Assembly (NCBI RefSeq): GCF_022539505.1
Contig: NC_061510.1
Coordinates: forward strand, 227,996,043-228,060,042
Direction of reading: 5' to 3'
DNA: 64,000 bases
Source: Lolium rigidum
Lineage: Eukaryota > Streptophyta > Magnoliopsida > Poales > Poaceae
Positions 10,645-21,671 of this stretch are shown here, piece after piece (positions within the stretch are counted from its first letter, which is position 1; each line of letters opens with the position of its first letter). Both the position numbers and the translations under genes were made by a program. The notes beneath the pieces were generated by a model, which was not told the origin of the DNA, did not search any database, and saw nothing but the letters and a program-made list of their open reading frames with translations.

Positions 10645-11202
10645 ATGGTCCTCTCGATGAGTTCCGCTCGAATCTCTAGATACAAGATAGACGCGAAGGA
10701 GGACATGATTCGGAACAATAGGCGCCGGATAAGATGTCCGTGTCGATCATGCAAACTCGAGCGCTGGATCAACCCCGATTCCGGACAACCGGAGGAGCAC
10801 TCGCCGAGGCGCGGTTTCATGCAAGACAACCAGGCGCGGCCGGCCCCATCAAATGGTGCGCATGAAGACCATGTCGAGCGAGATGACTATCATCATGAAG
10901 AAGACTATCATCATGCCGACGGGGACTATCATCATGAAGAAGAAGTCGGCGGAGAAGATCATCATGAAGAAGAAGATGCCGGCGGAGAACATCATCATGA
11001 TGAAGAAGAAGATTCCGGCGCGACCCCGCTAATTTCGGCCTTGCGGGACTCTCATGTTCAAGATCTTCTCCTCCAGGAGACGAGCAACGATAGAGTTGCA
11101 GCTAGAGAGAGAGCCAAGCTGTCGCAAATGGAGAAAGACGGGATGACTCCGATCTTTCTCGGGTGTCGTCCCGCAGGATACGCGCTTGCATGTAACGCTT
11201 GA
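10645..11202 (+). pseudogene. TNP2 transposase, N-terminal part with Transpos_assoc-type Cys motif
   Basis: The frame reads MVLSMSSARISRYK, then IRCPCRSCK, the Cys motif of the transposase-associated domain found at the N-terminus of plant En/Spm TNP2 proteins. Next comes a long His/Glu/Asp-rich repeat (units such as DYHHEED and EDHHEEEDAGGE, about 10880-11020). The frame ends at 11202 in a stop that is out of register with the downstream transposase, so the gene is broken. The Cys domain is shorter than usual, with residues missing before and after the motif. TNP2 binds element ends and catalyses excision in the nucleus. Confidence 0.75.
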
Positions 11203-11340
11203 TCACCTGCAGATGAAGACGCGAGAACAAGTGGACCGATTCCAGCTTCAGCAAGAGCTTAAAATTCCGGCACGATCATCTCCCGGAGGGGAACACATTG
11301 CCAAGTAGTACCGAGGAGGCCAAGAAAGTCGTGTGTCCCC

Positions 11341-13142
11341 TTGACCTACCGCACGAAAAATACCACGCCTCGCATTAATGATTGTGTGATTTATAGGTGC
11401 GAGTACAAGGATAGAACCACATGTCCGGTGTGTGGCCACGGACGGTACAAGGTTGGGAACAAGAAGGTACCTCGAAAGGTGGTATGGTACTTTCCTATCA
11501 CTCCCCGTCTGCAGAGGTATTTCGTGGACCCTAAGGAAGCAAAGTTCATGCAATGGCACGAGGAAAGGCAGAAGCCCGAAGAAGATCCGGAGATGGGCTA
11601 TATGCTGACACACCCTTCAGACGCTGGACAGTGGCAAACATTGGACATCGCCTTCCCTAGGTTCGGGGGCGACGCAAGGAACATCGGAGCTGGGTATGAG
11701 CACCGATGGACTCAATCCGTTCGGCAACCGCAGTAGCACGCATAGCACCCGGCCTGTGTTTGTATGGCCTTACAACCTACCCCCGTGGCTGTGCACCAAG
11801 CAAAGGTACATACACCTGAGTATTCTCATTCGGGGGCCGAAACAACCAGGTGTCGACATGCATTTGTATCTCGGGCTGCTGAAAGAGGAGTTAGACACGT
11901 TGTGGAAGACGCCACCCCGTACGTGGGACGCCTACACTAGAACTTATTTCGATATGAGAGCCGCGTTGATCACGACGGTCACGGACTATCCCGGTTACGC
12001 ATATGTATCCGCCTGGTGGGCCACGGATTCAACGGCTCTGTGAAGTGCATGGACGATACCCCGCATCTACAACTACCAAGGGATCCCGGGTCCTCGAAAA
12101 CCGTCTACCCGGGTGCTCGAAGGTGGCTTCGCTTGGATCACCCGTGGAGAAAACGCGGTGATCCGTTCAATGGTAAAGATGAGCCCGATGGACCCCCACG
12201 CCCGAGGAGCGGCGCAGAAATCGATGATCTTCTCGAAAAATTGGAAGGAGTGCCCAGGCGCCGGAAAGAAGCGACCGAAGCCGCAGCCGCTGCTCGGTGT
12301 ATGGAAAGCGAGGTCTGTTTTCCACGACTTGGAGTACTGGAAGGTCCTCCACACGCCCCACAGCCTCGATGTCATGCACATTACGAATAACGTTACCGAG
12401 AGTCTGCTTGGCACTCTTTGCAACTCAGAAAAGTCCAAGGATGGACCGAAAGCAAGATACGATCTTAAACATTTTGGCATCGTGAAAGATCTTCAAGCCC
12501 CCGATACCGACGATGATGATGATGATGATGATCGGACGGAAGGGACTCAACGTCTCCGTAAAAGGGCTAAGAAGAACGCGGTGCAGCTTCCCGCTGCTCG
12601 CTTCACAACGAGTCCGGAGGAGCTCGAGCAGCTTTTCAGGTGCCTCCTAGGAGTGAAAGTTCCTCACGGTTACTCGGGGAATATAAGCGGATATCCGGAC
12701 GTAGCGAAGAAGAGGTTCACCGGGATGAAGTCTCACGATTGCCACGTGCTAATGACGCGGATACTTCCCGTTGCGATCCGAGGCATAATGGACGAGCACG
12801 TCCGTGATACGCTGTTTGGCCTATGCAACTTTTTTGACGTTATCACCAGGAAGTCGATCGGCGTGAGGCAGCTCAAGATGCTACGAGGATGAGATCGTGG
12901 TGATACTATGTGAGCTCGAGATTTACTTCCCGCCCGCATTCCGTGATATATGCGTCCATCTCCTTCTCCATGTCGTTGAAGACATCAAGCAGCTCGGCCC
13001 AACGTTCCTCCACAACATGATGCCTTTCGAAAGGCGTAACGGTGTCATGAAAGGATACGTTCGCAATAGGGCCCGTCCGGACGCAAGCATGGCCAAGGGG
13101 TTTCTAACCTACGAGTGCATCTCCTTCTGCCGAATTATCTAA
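11341..13142 (+). pseudogene. TNP2 transposase core (Transposase_21 family), several frameshifts
   Basis: Consecutive frames carry one transposase: 11341-11736 (TCPVCGHGRYK, VPRKVVWYFPITPRLQRYF), 11696-12055 (STDGLNPFGN, VWPYNLPPWLC, IRGPKQPG), 12016-12390 (VYPGARRWLRLDHPWR), 12113-12892 (YWKVLHTPHSLDVMHITNNV, KSHDCHVLMTRILPVAIRG) and 12897-13142 (LCELEIYFPPAFRDICVHLL). These are standard motifs of grass TNP2 in the standard order. At least three frame changes separate them. Many small indels here fit the CAG/CGG-site error pattern described in the findings, so real function cannot be excluded. An aspartate run encoded by a GAT repeat lies at about 12510-12535. Confidence 0.85.
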
Positions 13143-13615
13143 GCACCGAGGACGACGAGGATCATGTTGGTCTACCCCCAGGACGCACCTCGGGAGGCTC
13201 GCCGGAGTCGGTCACCGCGAGGGCTACCGCTCGGTCCATGTCGGCATTGAAAATCGACGCGACGACTTTGACAGGGCTCACCGGGTCGCGCTACAACACT
13301 TAAAACTGACCGAACCTTTCGTGCAAGAGCACAAAAGCATGGTCGAGCAGAATTACATCGATATGGGCCGGCCGAGGAAGATGGGAGACGTAACCAAAAA
13401 GCACAACTCCAGCCTTCACGCGTTGGTTCAAGCAAACTCAACCGGTTGAAGCACAGAGAAATACGCCTTCTACCGAAGATGAAAAACTCATATACACCTT
13501 ATCACAGGGACCCGCGCATAACGTAAGGACCTATCAGGGGTACGACACCAACGGTTACGGATTCTACACCGAGGAAAAGGACAGAAATAGTGAAAATCAA
13601 AACTCAGGAGTAACT
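13143..13615 (+). pseudogene. TNP2 linker region, frame lost
   Basis: This lies between the transposase core and the C-terminal domain. No single frame is open throughout. Fragments such as GYDTNGYGFYTEEKD at about 13538-13582 are in register with the downstream ORF and are typical of the part just before DUF4216 in grass CACTA transposases. It is the missing middle of the same gene, not an intergenic space. Confidence 0.6.
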
Positions 13616-14146
13616 ATGTCGTCATACGCCGATGACGAGACTAATGTCAAGGAAAGATTTTTTGGAAGGATCGAGGAGATATGGGAGCTCAATTACTGTG
13701 GAGAGACGGTGCCAATGTTTCGTGTGAGATGGGCCAAGAAGGTCGAAAAAGAAGGCCGATATTTCACAACCATGGTTATACCCGATGCAAAATCGAAGAA
13801 CGCATCCGCGGAAAATGAGCCATGGGTACTCGGTAGCCAAGTTGACCAATGCTTCTTCATCACCGATCCGTCGAGGCCTAGCCGTGTTGTCGTGAGGAGG
13901 GGCAAGAGGAGCATCATAGGAATGCAAGGAGACGCCAACGAGGAAGACTTGGACAAGAACGGTGACCCGAAGATGGAGGAGGAATTCGACAGGCACTTCG
14001 ACATGCCTACTACTAGTAAAGTAAGAAGGAAGACCTCCCTACCCTCTAAAGGTTGTCCGTTCACGCGAAGAAATCTCAAGGTGGCCGGTATAAAGTATTC
14101 AACCGCCAACAACCGAAAGGGCAAGAAGATTGCGAAGAGACGCTAG
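13616..14146 (+). CDS. C-terminal part of TNP2 transposase (DUF4216-like), ends in a normal stop
   Basis: The ORF contains FFGRIEEIWELNYCGETVP, MFRVRWAKKV, EPWVLGSQVDQCFFITDPS and RVVVRRGKRSIIG. These are the motifs of the DUF4216 region that follows the catalytic part in many plant En/Spm transposases. An acidic stretch and a basic tail (NRKGKKIAKRR) follow, which could be a nuclear localisation signal. The frame is open upstream of the first ATG, so this is the end of the larger TNP2 gene. It is the best preserved piece of the transposase. Confidence 0.75.
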   Translation: MSSYADDETNVKERFFGRIEEIWELNYCGETVPMFRVRWAKKVEKEGRYFTTMVIPDAKSKNASAENEPWVLGSQVDQCFFITDPSRPSRVVVRRGKRSIIGMQGDANEEDLDKNGDPKMEEEFDRHFDMPTTSKVRRKTSLPSKGCPFTRRNLKVAGIKYSTANNRKGKKIAKRR

Positions 14147-14359
14147 CTAGAGCTCGGAGCCGGGACGAAGAAGATCTTTTTTTGGTCTATCACATGTGTG
14201 TGAGTGTGTGTTAGACAAGTACATGCATGTGTGTGTGAGAGAAACAAGAACGTACATGTTTGTATGAGACAAGTAATTTATAATACTCTACTAATTACTA
14301 AATAATGTTGTGTTATTTATTGAAATGTAACTAAAATATGAAAAAAAGAAGAAAAATTG

Positions 14360-14428
14360 TGTAGCAGCCAAGGTTCGAACCTGGCTACTAATGGGCTAAC
14401 ATTGACCTTAACCACTGGGCTAGTGCTA
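14360..14428 (-). ncRNA. tRNA-like module with pol III A and B boxes
   Basis: On the minus strand there is an A-box-like TAGCCCAGTGG (14412-14422) and a perfect B box GGTTCGAACC (14372-14381). They are 41 bases apart start to start, close to tRNA spacing. The T-arm pairs (CCAGG with CTTGG), and TAGCA near the 5' end pairs with TGCTA after the B box like a short acceptor stem. It may be a degenerate tRNA, a SINE head or a captured promoter. A full cloverleaf is not convincing. Confidence 0.5.
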
Positions 14429-14480
14429 AGTAACCGTCGATACACAGCAGTAAACCATTTTGTTTTGCTAAGTGTCTAAA

Positions 14481-14602
14481 TTCGTGGCGCACGCCCCTTT
14501 AGGTGCGCCACGAATTAAGGAATTCCGTGGCGCACGTCGAGTTGATGCGCCACTGAATGCTTAATTCCGTGGCGCACATGGAGGGGTGCGCCACAGAATT
14601 TA
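14481..14602. repeat. Internal CACTA hairpin cluster
   Basis: Three palindromic modules of the type CGTGGCGCAC...GTGCGCCAC, the same as the terminal arrays, sit in the middle of the element. They lie between the end of TNP2 and the start of the second gene. As at the right end of the element, a GC-rich CCGCC leader follows. This could be a divided promoter region or a relic of another CACTA end. Confidence 0.8.
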
Positions 14603-14639
14603 GACACTTGGTGAAATAATCGACTCGAACCTTTCTTCC

Positions 14640-16680
14640 CCCTCACAACATCAGTTTCTTCCCCGACGAGCCAAAACCTAGCGCGCGCCCACTGTGCTCT
14701 CGCAACCACCGCCTAGCGCCGAGGAGGAGGAGGACCGCCACCGCCTAGCGCCGCCGAGGAGGAGGAGGACCGCCACGCCGCCGCCGCCGAGCAGGACGCC
14801 CGAGCCCGAGCCGCCGCCGCAGATCGAGGAGGAGGAGGACCGCCACGCCGCCGCAGAGGAGGAGGACGAGGAGGACAACGCCGCCACCATCGCAACCTTG
14901 CGCCGCCGCCATTCGGTGAGAGGCCCTCTCCCCCGTCCCCACTCACTTGTCCCCCTCCCCACCGCCCCGTGCCCCTCCCCAATCCTCCCACCCCCTGCGC
15001 TCGCCATCACCGCCTAGCGCCGCCATCGCGTGAGATCCCTCCCTCTCCCCCGTGCCTCCCTCCCTCTCCCCCGTGCCCCCTCCCTCTCCCCTATGCATCC
15101 CTCCCTCTCCCCTGTGCCTCCCTCCCTCTCCCCTATGCCTCTCAATTTGGTTCTCAATTTGCTTAACTTCTTGCTGGTGATGTACTTAATTTTGATTGAG
15201 CAATTGACAATGTTGCATATACATATAGTCAAATAGAATTTTGATGGTCAGTATGAATTTTGATGTAGTGCTGGTGTAGCTTATGTGGACATTCAATTTA
15301 TGAATTTTGATGTGTTAGTCAAATAGAAATTTGATGGTCAGTATGAATTTTGATTTAGACAGATGATAAGAATTTTGATATGAATTTTCTATGTCTCTGG
15401 CCATTGTCCTCATTGGGCAACATATATGACCAAAAAGCCTTTAGTACTGCCTCATTTGATAAGGTCCTCCTTTTGTAAAATGAAGTCAAAACATTGCTAC
15501 TGCCTATAAAAAATTTCTCATTTGAAGTCAAATAGATAAAGCATTGCTACCGCCTTTTGTAAAATGAAGTGAAAACATTGCTACCGCCTTTTGTAAATTG
15601 ATTTAGGTTCTCTTGTTCATGCAAATGATGCTACTGGTTTAAATGTAAATGCAAATGATGCAGTCAAATGCTATTTCATTTATTGCTTGCTATTTTTTTA
15701 ATTCATTGGTTACTGTTTTTTTTAATTCATTGCTTGCACTAAAGCTAATAAAGTTCTTGCAATTATTTTTAATTCATTGCTTGCTGTTTTTTTAATTCAT
15801 TGCTTGCAAGTATAGCTAATGGTTCAATAAAATGAACAATGCAGTAGGTTTTTCAATACAATGCAAGTAGGTTTTTTAATAAAATGAAATGCTACTGCCT
15901 AGTTGATTTTGAATTGATGCTAGGATTTGTTGGCAGTAGAAAATTTAGGTTTAGAAAATGCTACTGTTTGAATTTTATGAAATGATCATGCTCATGCTCC
16001 CTGGTTGCAAGATGAGAATGCATAGATGGTTGATGTTCAAGCATTTTCATTTTCATTTGAAGTCAATCACTAGCATTTCATTTTGGGGAATATTTATGAG
16101 TAATAGCATTTTCATTTGTAGTCACTAGCATTTCCATATGATGCTCAAGCTTCTGCTATTTAATTATCTCTAGAATTTTATATGTTGATGTTCTTTATTG
16201 CTACTCGCTAGCTAGGATTTTGGTTAGTGCTACTGTAAGTATAAGTGGTTAGTGCTACTGTAAGTATAAGTGTAATGCTCCAGGTTTTGATGCTCCAGTG
16301 TTTTGATGTAGTTGTATTCTTCAGGTTTTGATGCTTCGATTTTGATGTAGTTGTAGCTCCGGGTTTTGATGCTTCGTGTTTTTGATGCTCCAGGTTTTGT
16401 TGTAGATGCTCTAGGTTTTGATGCTTCAGGTTTTTGATGCTCCAGATTTTGATGTAGTTGTAGCTCCAGGTTTTGATGCTTCAGGTTTTTGATGCTCCAG
16501 GTTTTGTTGTAGATGCTCTAGGTTTTGATGCTTCAGGTTTTTGATGCTCCAGGTTTTGATGTAGTAGTATTTGGATACAATTTTGTATGATGATGAACAT
16601 GGTTAGAATCTGTGAATATGGTGATGAATGTGGGCTCCGGGTTTTGCAGGGATTTCATTGAGTTGCCCATTTCTCCCGAA
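14640..16680 (+). other. GC-rich leader and long AT-rich intron of CACTA gene 2 (inferred)
   Basis: 14640-14915 is a GAGGAGGAG/CCGCC-rich leader with a possible donor at TTCG then GTGAG (14916). After 15170 the sequence is AT-rich and non-coding to about 16650. Around 16265-16560 it holds many tandem copies of a TTTTGATGCTCCAGG-type unit. A TTTTGCAG acceptor lies at 16643-16650. The proline-rich frames in the leader are low complexity and are not called as genes. Confidence 0.45.
16265..16560. repeat. Tandem short repeats GATGCTCCAGGTTTT-type in the CACTA intron
   Basis: At least ten imperfect copies of a roughly 20-30 base unit combine GATGCT, CCAGGTTTT and GATGTAGTTGTA. They are most regular at 16320-16560. 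There is no coding potential. Confidence 0.75.
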
Positions 16681-16811
16681 GCGTTGATTAACTTCCGTTT
16701 CGGTTGAGAAATGGGCACTCCTACGTAGAAAAATTAGCAAAAGTCATGCCGAATTTTCTGGTTGACTTTTGTACTAACTTGTTGCCTCTTTTTAATGAAG
16801 TGCAAATAAAC

Positions 16812-19800
16812 ATGTCGGGCAACACTTCTAAGCCCGGGAGCCGAACGAAGAAGCGAGAGAGGCCAACAAGGACTTCGGGAGGGCTACGAGCAGCCCCGGA
16901 AGGCCGCCGCCGAGTCGCCCGACGATGAGGAAGAGGGCCGGGACGCCGCCTCCGAGGGAGAGGGCCGGGACACCGCCTCCGAGGGAGAGGGCCGGGGGCC
17001 GCCGCCGACACCGGCGACGATGACGATACCCGGGACGACGCCGCCCGGACCGGTGAAGAGACGACCGGTGAAGAGAACGCGGCCAACCGCACGGAAGGTG
17101 ATAGCGGCGGCAACCCTCGGGAGGGTAAGAAGAAGAGGACGGCGAGGAGGCCAAGGAGGGATCGGAGGCCGCAAGTGCTCGCCAACGTCACCGATCATTT
17201 CACGGTAGTCTCCGAAAGTGGCCTACCCTTGGAGCCTTCGTGGGTTGCCAAAGGGTACGGCATGCAACTAGGGTGCATCGTCCGTGAAACCGTGCCGATC
17301 CTAACTCAGGACCTCGAAGCAAGGAGAACGAGGCTATCGCCCAATCCCTCCTCCGAAGCTTCACCAACGATACACGTTCCCGGAGCCGTTAAATAAGAAG
17401 GTGGACTCTTTAGCTCTCACGAAGATGAGCACCGCCTTGAGCAGCTGGAAGAACCGGCTGAAGGGAAAGATCGAGGCCGGTGAAAGCTGGGAGAGGATAA
17501 GTAGCAAAGACCCGTCGCTCTCCTTAGAAGACTTTAATGCATTCAAGTCTTACTTACAGAGTGACGCTCGTTAAAAAATGGACCGCCTGGGGGAAGAAAA
17601 TGCGGGATTTGAACTTAGGGACCCACCATTGCGGAAGCGGCGGTTACCGAGGAAAACAGCCCACTTGGGACAAGGAGGATGCCGAGATGGTACGTCCGGG
17701 GAAAGAAAACCCCGGCACAAAATCCAGGATGAACAGGCTAGGAACTTTGTCCGGTCCCGCTACTACTTAGACTGGAAGACGGGGGAATTTATTACGGATC
17801 ACGAAGACGTGAGGGATTTCGAGAAGTACCCGGTAAGGATAGTTCTATATTATTTCGCTCATATTATTAGGCAATGAAGCCAAATGGGCTAACCTTAAGT
17901 TCCTTTGTCTAAAGGATGAAGAGTTGACGAAGGCTGGCCCGTCGTCCCGGGGGTCGACGGAACCGTGGGACACGCCTTTCAACAGGGCGATGAACAAGTA
18001 CAAGGAGAGGGAGCCGGACAAGCCACCGACGTCGGGTGGCCGTGTGTCCGGCTTTGGCACAAGTATGAAGCTATCCGAGTACTACGGATCGGATGCCAAG
18101 ACGAGAAAGCCGGAGAGGAGGTCATCGGCTAAGGATAAATCCGAGGTTCGGGAGCTGAAGAAGAAGGTGGAGTCACTAGAGAAGCTGGTGGCCGAAAAGC
18201 CTCGTGGAGAACACGGAGATGATGAACAAGTTATTGGACGAGAAGATCCGGCAGATCATCCCCCCTGGGTTGATGGAGGGGTTAGCTGCTTGGAATGCGG
18301 GAGGTCAAGTGGGGCCGATACATGTGCCCAGCATTAGCGGCAGCAACTCAGCTTCCACGTGTCGCCGACGGTGCCGCTCCACCCGATGCCGGCGTCGGGG
18401 CTCCACCAGACGCCGCCGCAGCTCCAACCGCCGCCGCAGCTCCAACTGGTCGCATCGACGCCCCCAACCGCCGCCCTTGTATCGACAGTAGCTGAGATCG
18501 ACGCCATCAAGGAGGTAAACTCATTAGTTACTCCTTCGCGTCATCTTCTTTAACTATATATGCCTTTCGTGACTGCCATCTCACGATGCCCAACATGGCG
18601 CCCCGACTCGAGATGAACAATGCATACTTCGCAAACGGTGGAGCCCGGCGGCAAGTTGGTGGAAGTTGCTAGCGGCTATGTCATGGCTTCCCGCGTTATG
18701 CACGGCGCTACATTGGCGGAAGACGTGGCGAAGGTCAAGTTGGTAATGGTAGTGCCGGAGTACCGCTACGCCATCCCCCCCTTTCAACCTCCGGGCACAG
18801 AAGAAGGCGACGTTATGCCCCTTGGGGATTGCACCTCATGGCCTATGAAATGGCCGAAGAACCAGATTCGTCTGGGGGGGGTCTTCCGAGTTGTAAGAGA
18901 AGCACCGGCGCCACCTCCCCTATCATCCGACCCAAGATCGCCAGCGCCGACGACACCCTTAAGGAAACGGCGGTCGCCGCCCCCACTACCCCGAAGGAAC
19001 CGGCGGTCGCCGCCGCCACCCGGAAGGAACCAACGATCGCCGTCACCACCAGACGCCACAAACAGTTGTTGGGAGCGCTACCGCAACGACCGTCTACTAG
19101 ACGCACGGTACGCCAAGCGGCGGCATCGCAACCGCCACCACCTAAGGTCCAGGACATGGCGCCACTTGATGGCAACGATGTAGATGATGATGATGACATC
19201 GATGCCTACATCAACACTGGCGCCTGCAGCCAAGATATGTACATGCCTCCTATGGATGAACAAGCCTTCCGCACACACGTCGATCAACTTAGTCGTCCCC
19301 CTACAGTCACGAAGCAGCGCCTGGTCTTCACGGGTCTTTCTCAAGACACTCCTCCGGAGGCTGGCAATCCAGCTCAAGTCAAGCTCTGCTACCGTTTTCA
19401 GCCCTAACACGCTGCGTAAGACGATCATCGGGGAGCCACCCAAATCAACCCCAAGAACCTCGAAGCACCACCAAGCACCCGAAGCACCACCATCAGCACC
19501 ACAAGCACCCCCAGTAGGGTCAAGTGAAGAAGGGAAGGAAGAGAGGAGCCAAGAAGGGCGCATCTTCGAGCCAGCCTGCTCCTAAGAGGATCCGGGCCGA
19601 CGACATGGTACCACCTACACCGGATGGCTTGCCCCGGTGTCATGAAGCCGGTAAACCTATACCGCCTCCGGACATGGAACACCTCGCAAGTGGACAAATG
19701 CTCCCTTTGCAAGCACTCTATTCATTATCAAGAGAGCGTCCTTCTTAAAGAAAAGGATCCAAATTACCCGGTGTTCTCGGTCAAGGTGCCGTCCAACCAG

Positions 19801-20093
19801 TAACTTCGTCAATGAAGACCCCGCGGATATCTTCTTCATAGCGTTCGAGGACGTCTTCAATCTATTTCACTCGAAACGGCTCGACTATAACTTGGTCCGC
19901 CTATACGCGATCAATCTTCGATGAAGATCAACGAGAGAGACCCCGCCACATCGCGGTAGCGGATCCCTACTACATGCGCGATAGCCAGCTCCGGGACGGC
20001 TCAAGGACACGGACCAAGGCGGTGCGGTACCTCCGTAACTTCATGCTCATGCACAAAGAGAGCAACACCATTCTTCGCCTGTCTTTCCCGAGT
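16812..20093 (+). pseudogene. Second CACTA gene (TNPD/ORF2-like) with Ulp1-type protease start, broken and cut by the gap
   Basis: The coding run starts MSGNTSKPGSRTKKRERP at 16812. In changing frames, later pieces include ANVTDHFTVVSESGLPLEPS (17175-17396), SALKIDA-independent ORF2 motifs such as ALTKMSTALSSWKNRLKGK (about 17410-17470), RNFVRSRYYLDWKTGEFITD (about 17740-17800) and a coiled, charged stretch RELKKKVESLEKLVAEK (about 18145-18200). A repeat-rich Pro/Ala/Arg region follows. Near the end come LKEKDPNYPVFSVKVPS (about 19745-19800), DPADIFFIAFEDVF and LHSKRLDYN-like segments, which precede the Ulp1 cysteine-protease domain in grass CACTA ORF2 proteins. The catalytic His/Asp/Cys region would lie in or beyond the gap. 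The gene's role in the family is uncertain (DNA binding or de-SUMOylation). Confidence 0.65.
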
Positions 20094-20193
20094 NNNNNNN
20101 NNNNNNNNNNNNNNNNNNNNNNNNNNNNNNNNNNNNNNNNNNNNNNNNNNNNNNNNNNNNNNNNNNNNNNNNNNNNNNNNNNNNNNNNNNNNN
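20094..20193. other. Assembly gap of exactly 100 N
   Basis: A run of 100 N is a conventional scaffold gap of unknown length. The left flank is CACTA gene 2; the right flank is the 3' part of a Tat-like retrotransposon. The two sides are therefore not shown to be adjacent in the genome. Confidence 0.98.
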
Positions 20194-21077
20194 TAGGTCA
20201 AGATAGTAAGTCATCATATGACTCGAATAAATATGCCATTCCAGCAGCCGGAAAAGGCACTCGACAATATATTCTCAGAGCGCGTCCGCCGCAAAAACAA
20301 TCTCTGAATGCCGTAACATTTTACGAAGGTAATTCCCCGGGATCCATCCTGTGTGGCGTGGTATCGCACCCGAATGTTCTCTGCTACTTTTTCCGTGTCA
20401 ACAGATGCGAAGAAAATCCTAACGGACGAGTTAGGTACTCGATAAAATATGACTGGAATTCGGATCATGGTAAGACCTTAAGCGGCACATGTCGAATTAC
20501 GCCAGTATGCCAAGGTCGAGTCCAGGAACTTGACCTTGAAGTAGGTTTTTGCGGGATTGCCACGAGATTAGTTAACTGGTACCTGATCCGTCAGATGAAC
20601 CAGCCCCATTTACCATTATCCCAGCACAAGATATAACTATTCTATGGAAACTATCTAGTGACTTGAAGAAATTATGAGTTAAGTTTAATGATGGAGATTT
20701 TACTCGATTCTACGATTCAAGCAAAATCTTGGGGGCTACTGAAGGCCCACGACCCGAAGATTACAAAGCCCGGAAGCCCAATAAAGCGTCAACTATGGAA
20801 GATAGAAATGTATTAGGAAAAGAGACTTCTAACTGTACGGGACGGACTCAAAGAGTCTCTCCCTGTTTGTAACTTGTACATCACAAAACCCTCGGCTCCG
20901 CCTCCTATATAAGGGGGAATCGAGGGAGAAAGAAAGAATCGATTCATTTTCAACACAACCCTAGTTTTTAGCAGTCGAGCACCTTTTCGGCTGAAACCTT
21001 CGAGATATACTTGCCCTCTACTTTCCACGAAACCCTAGTCTACAACTTGTAGGCATTGACAAGTTAATACCTTGTCA
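20194..21077 (+). mobile_element. 3' end of a Tat-like Ty3/gypsy element with its LTR
   Basis: 20200-20735 aligns with 50960-51505 (shared GGCACTCGACAATATATTCT). The polypurine tract GGGGGCTAC abuts an LTR running from TGAAGGCCCA at 20740 to ACCTTGTCA at 21077, 338 bp. A TATA box (TATATAAGGGGG) lies at 20906. This is the 3' LTR of a plus-strand element truncated on the left by the gap. The element sits against Athila-type sequence on its right. Confidence 0.75.
20906..20912 (+). promoter_or_regulatory. TATA box of the Tat-like LTR
   Basis: TATATAA follows a CCTCGGCTCCGCCTCC stretch, the same arrangement as in the sister LTR at 51731. It is the expected promoter of the retroelement transcript. 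Confidence 0.65.
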
Positions 21078-21526
21078 CTGGGATCAAAGTACTCTAAACA
21101 TAAGCATGATAGATATAAATATAACATTAGAACTTAGCAACTATGTTATAACATGAAAAGTAACTCAAACAAAGGATCATGAATAATTGTGCACTGTAAG
21201 CAACTGCTTGTTTTTTAGCATAGAGAAAATATTTCAAAGTGGTACTCAGCTTGTCCTTTATGAAGTAGCAAAACATAAATTCTAGGACACCTTTAAAGTT
21301 CAAAAGGTGACTAGATAAAAGTAATTTAAGAACAAGCAATAGCATAATCATGAATCAATCAATAATAATTTTTGGGACTATGCGCATTATACTTAGAATG
21401 ACAACTATGCTCTCTTAATTGGTGCATAAAGCAAGAAGATGAATACTCAACATAAAAGTAAAAGAAAGGCCCTGCGCATAGGGAAGCAAGATTACTCATG
21501 TGCTAGAGATTTTTATTTTGAATGCA
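21078..21526 (-). mobile_element. Athila-like interior fragment
   Basis: AT-rich non-coding sequence sharing CTCAACATAAAAGTAAAAGAAAGG and GTGCTAGAG-type phrases with 6120-6190. It breaks at 21526 into the CACTA-associated repeat array. No gene is seen. Confidence 0.55.
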
Positions 21527-21671
21527 ATATTTGTGCTATCTTACCAGGCTCACTTACGCCACCCCCGAGTGTACGGTGACCAAACATTTTTAATCATCGG
21601 CATTTTGAAAATCTCAAAGCAAATGGAATGACAAAATAGAATATGTGCCTCATACATTGTTGGTCAACACA

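Larger units (their letters stand above)
9675..20093 (+). mobile_element. CACTA (En/Spm) element, 5' part up to the assembly gap
   Basis: The left end is CACTAGTAGGAAAACCC. The first ~88 bp are an inverted match to the right end at about 24940-25026, apart from the outermost base. Then come hairpin modules, a TNP2-type transposase gene, an internal hairpin cluster, and a second gene ending in an Ulp1-like region. This two-gene layout is normal for grass CACTA elements. The base triplet before the left end is ATA; no matching triplet follows the right end, so a 3-bp target duplication is not confirmed. Confidence 0.85.

Noticed and set aside
14678..15017. Pro/Glu- or Gly/Ser-rich ORFs
   Set aside because: Low-complexity GC-rich leader of the second CACTA gene; open on both strands by composition.
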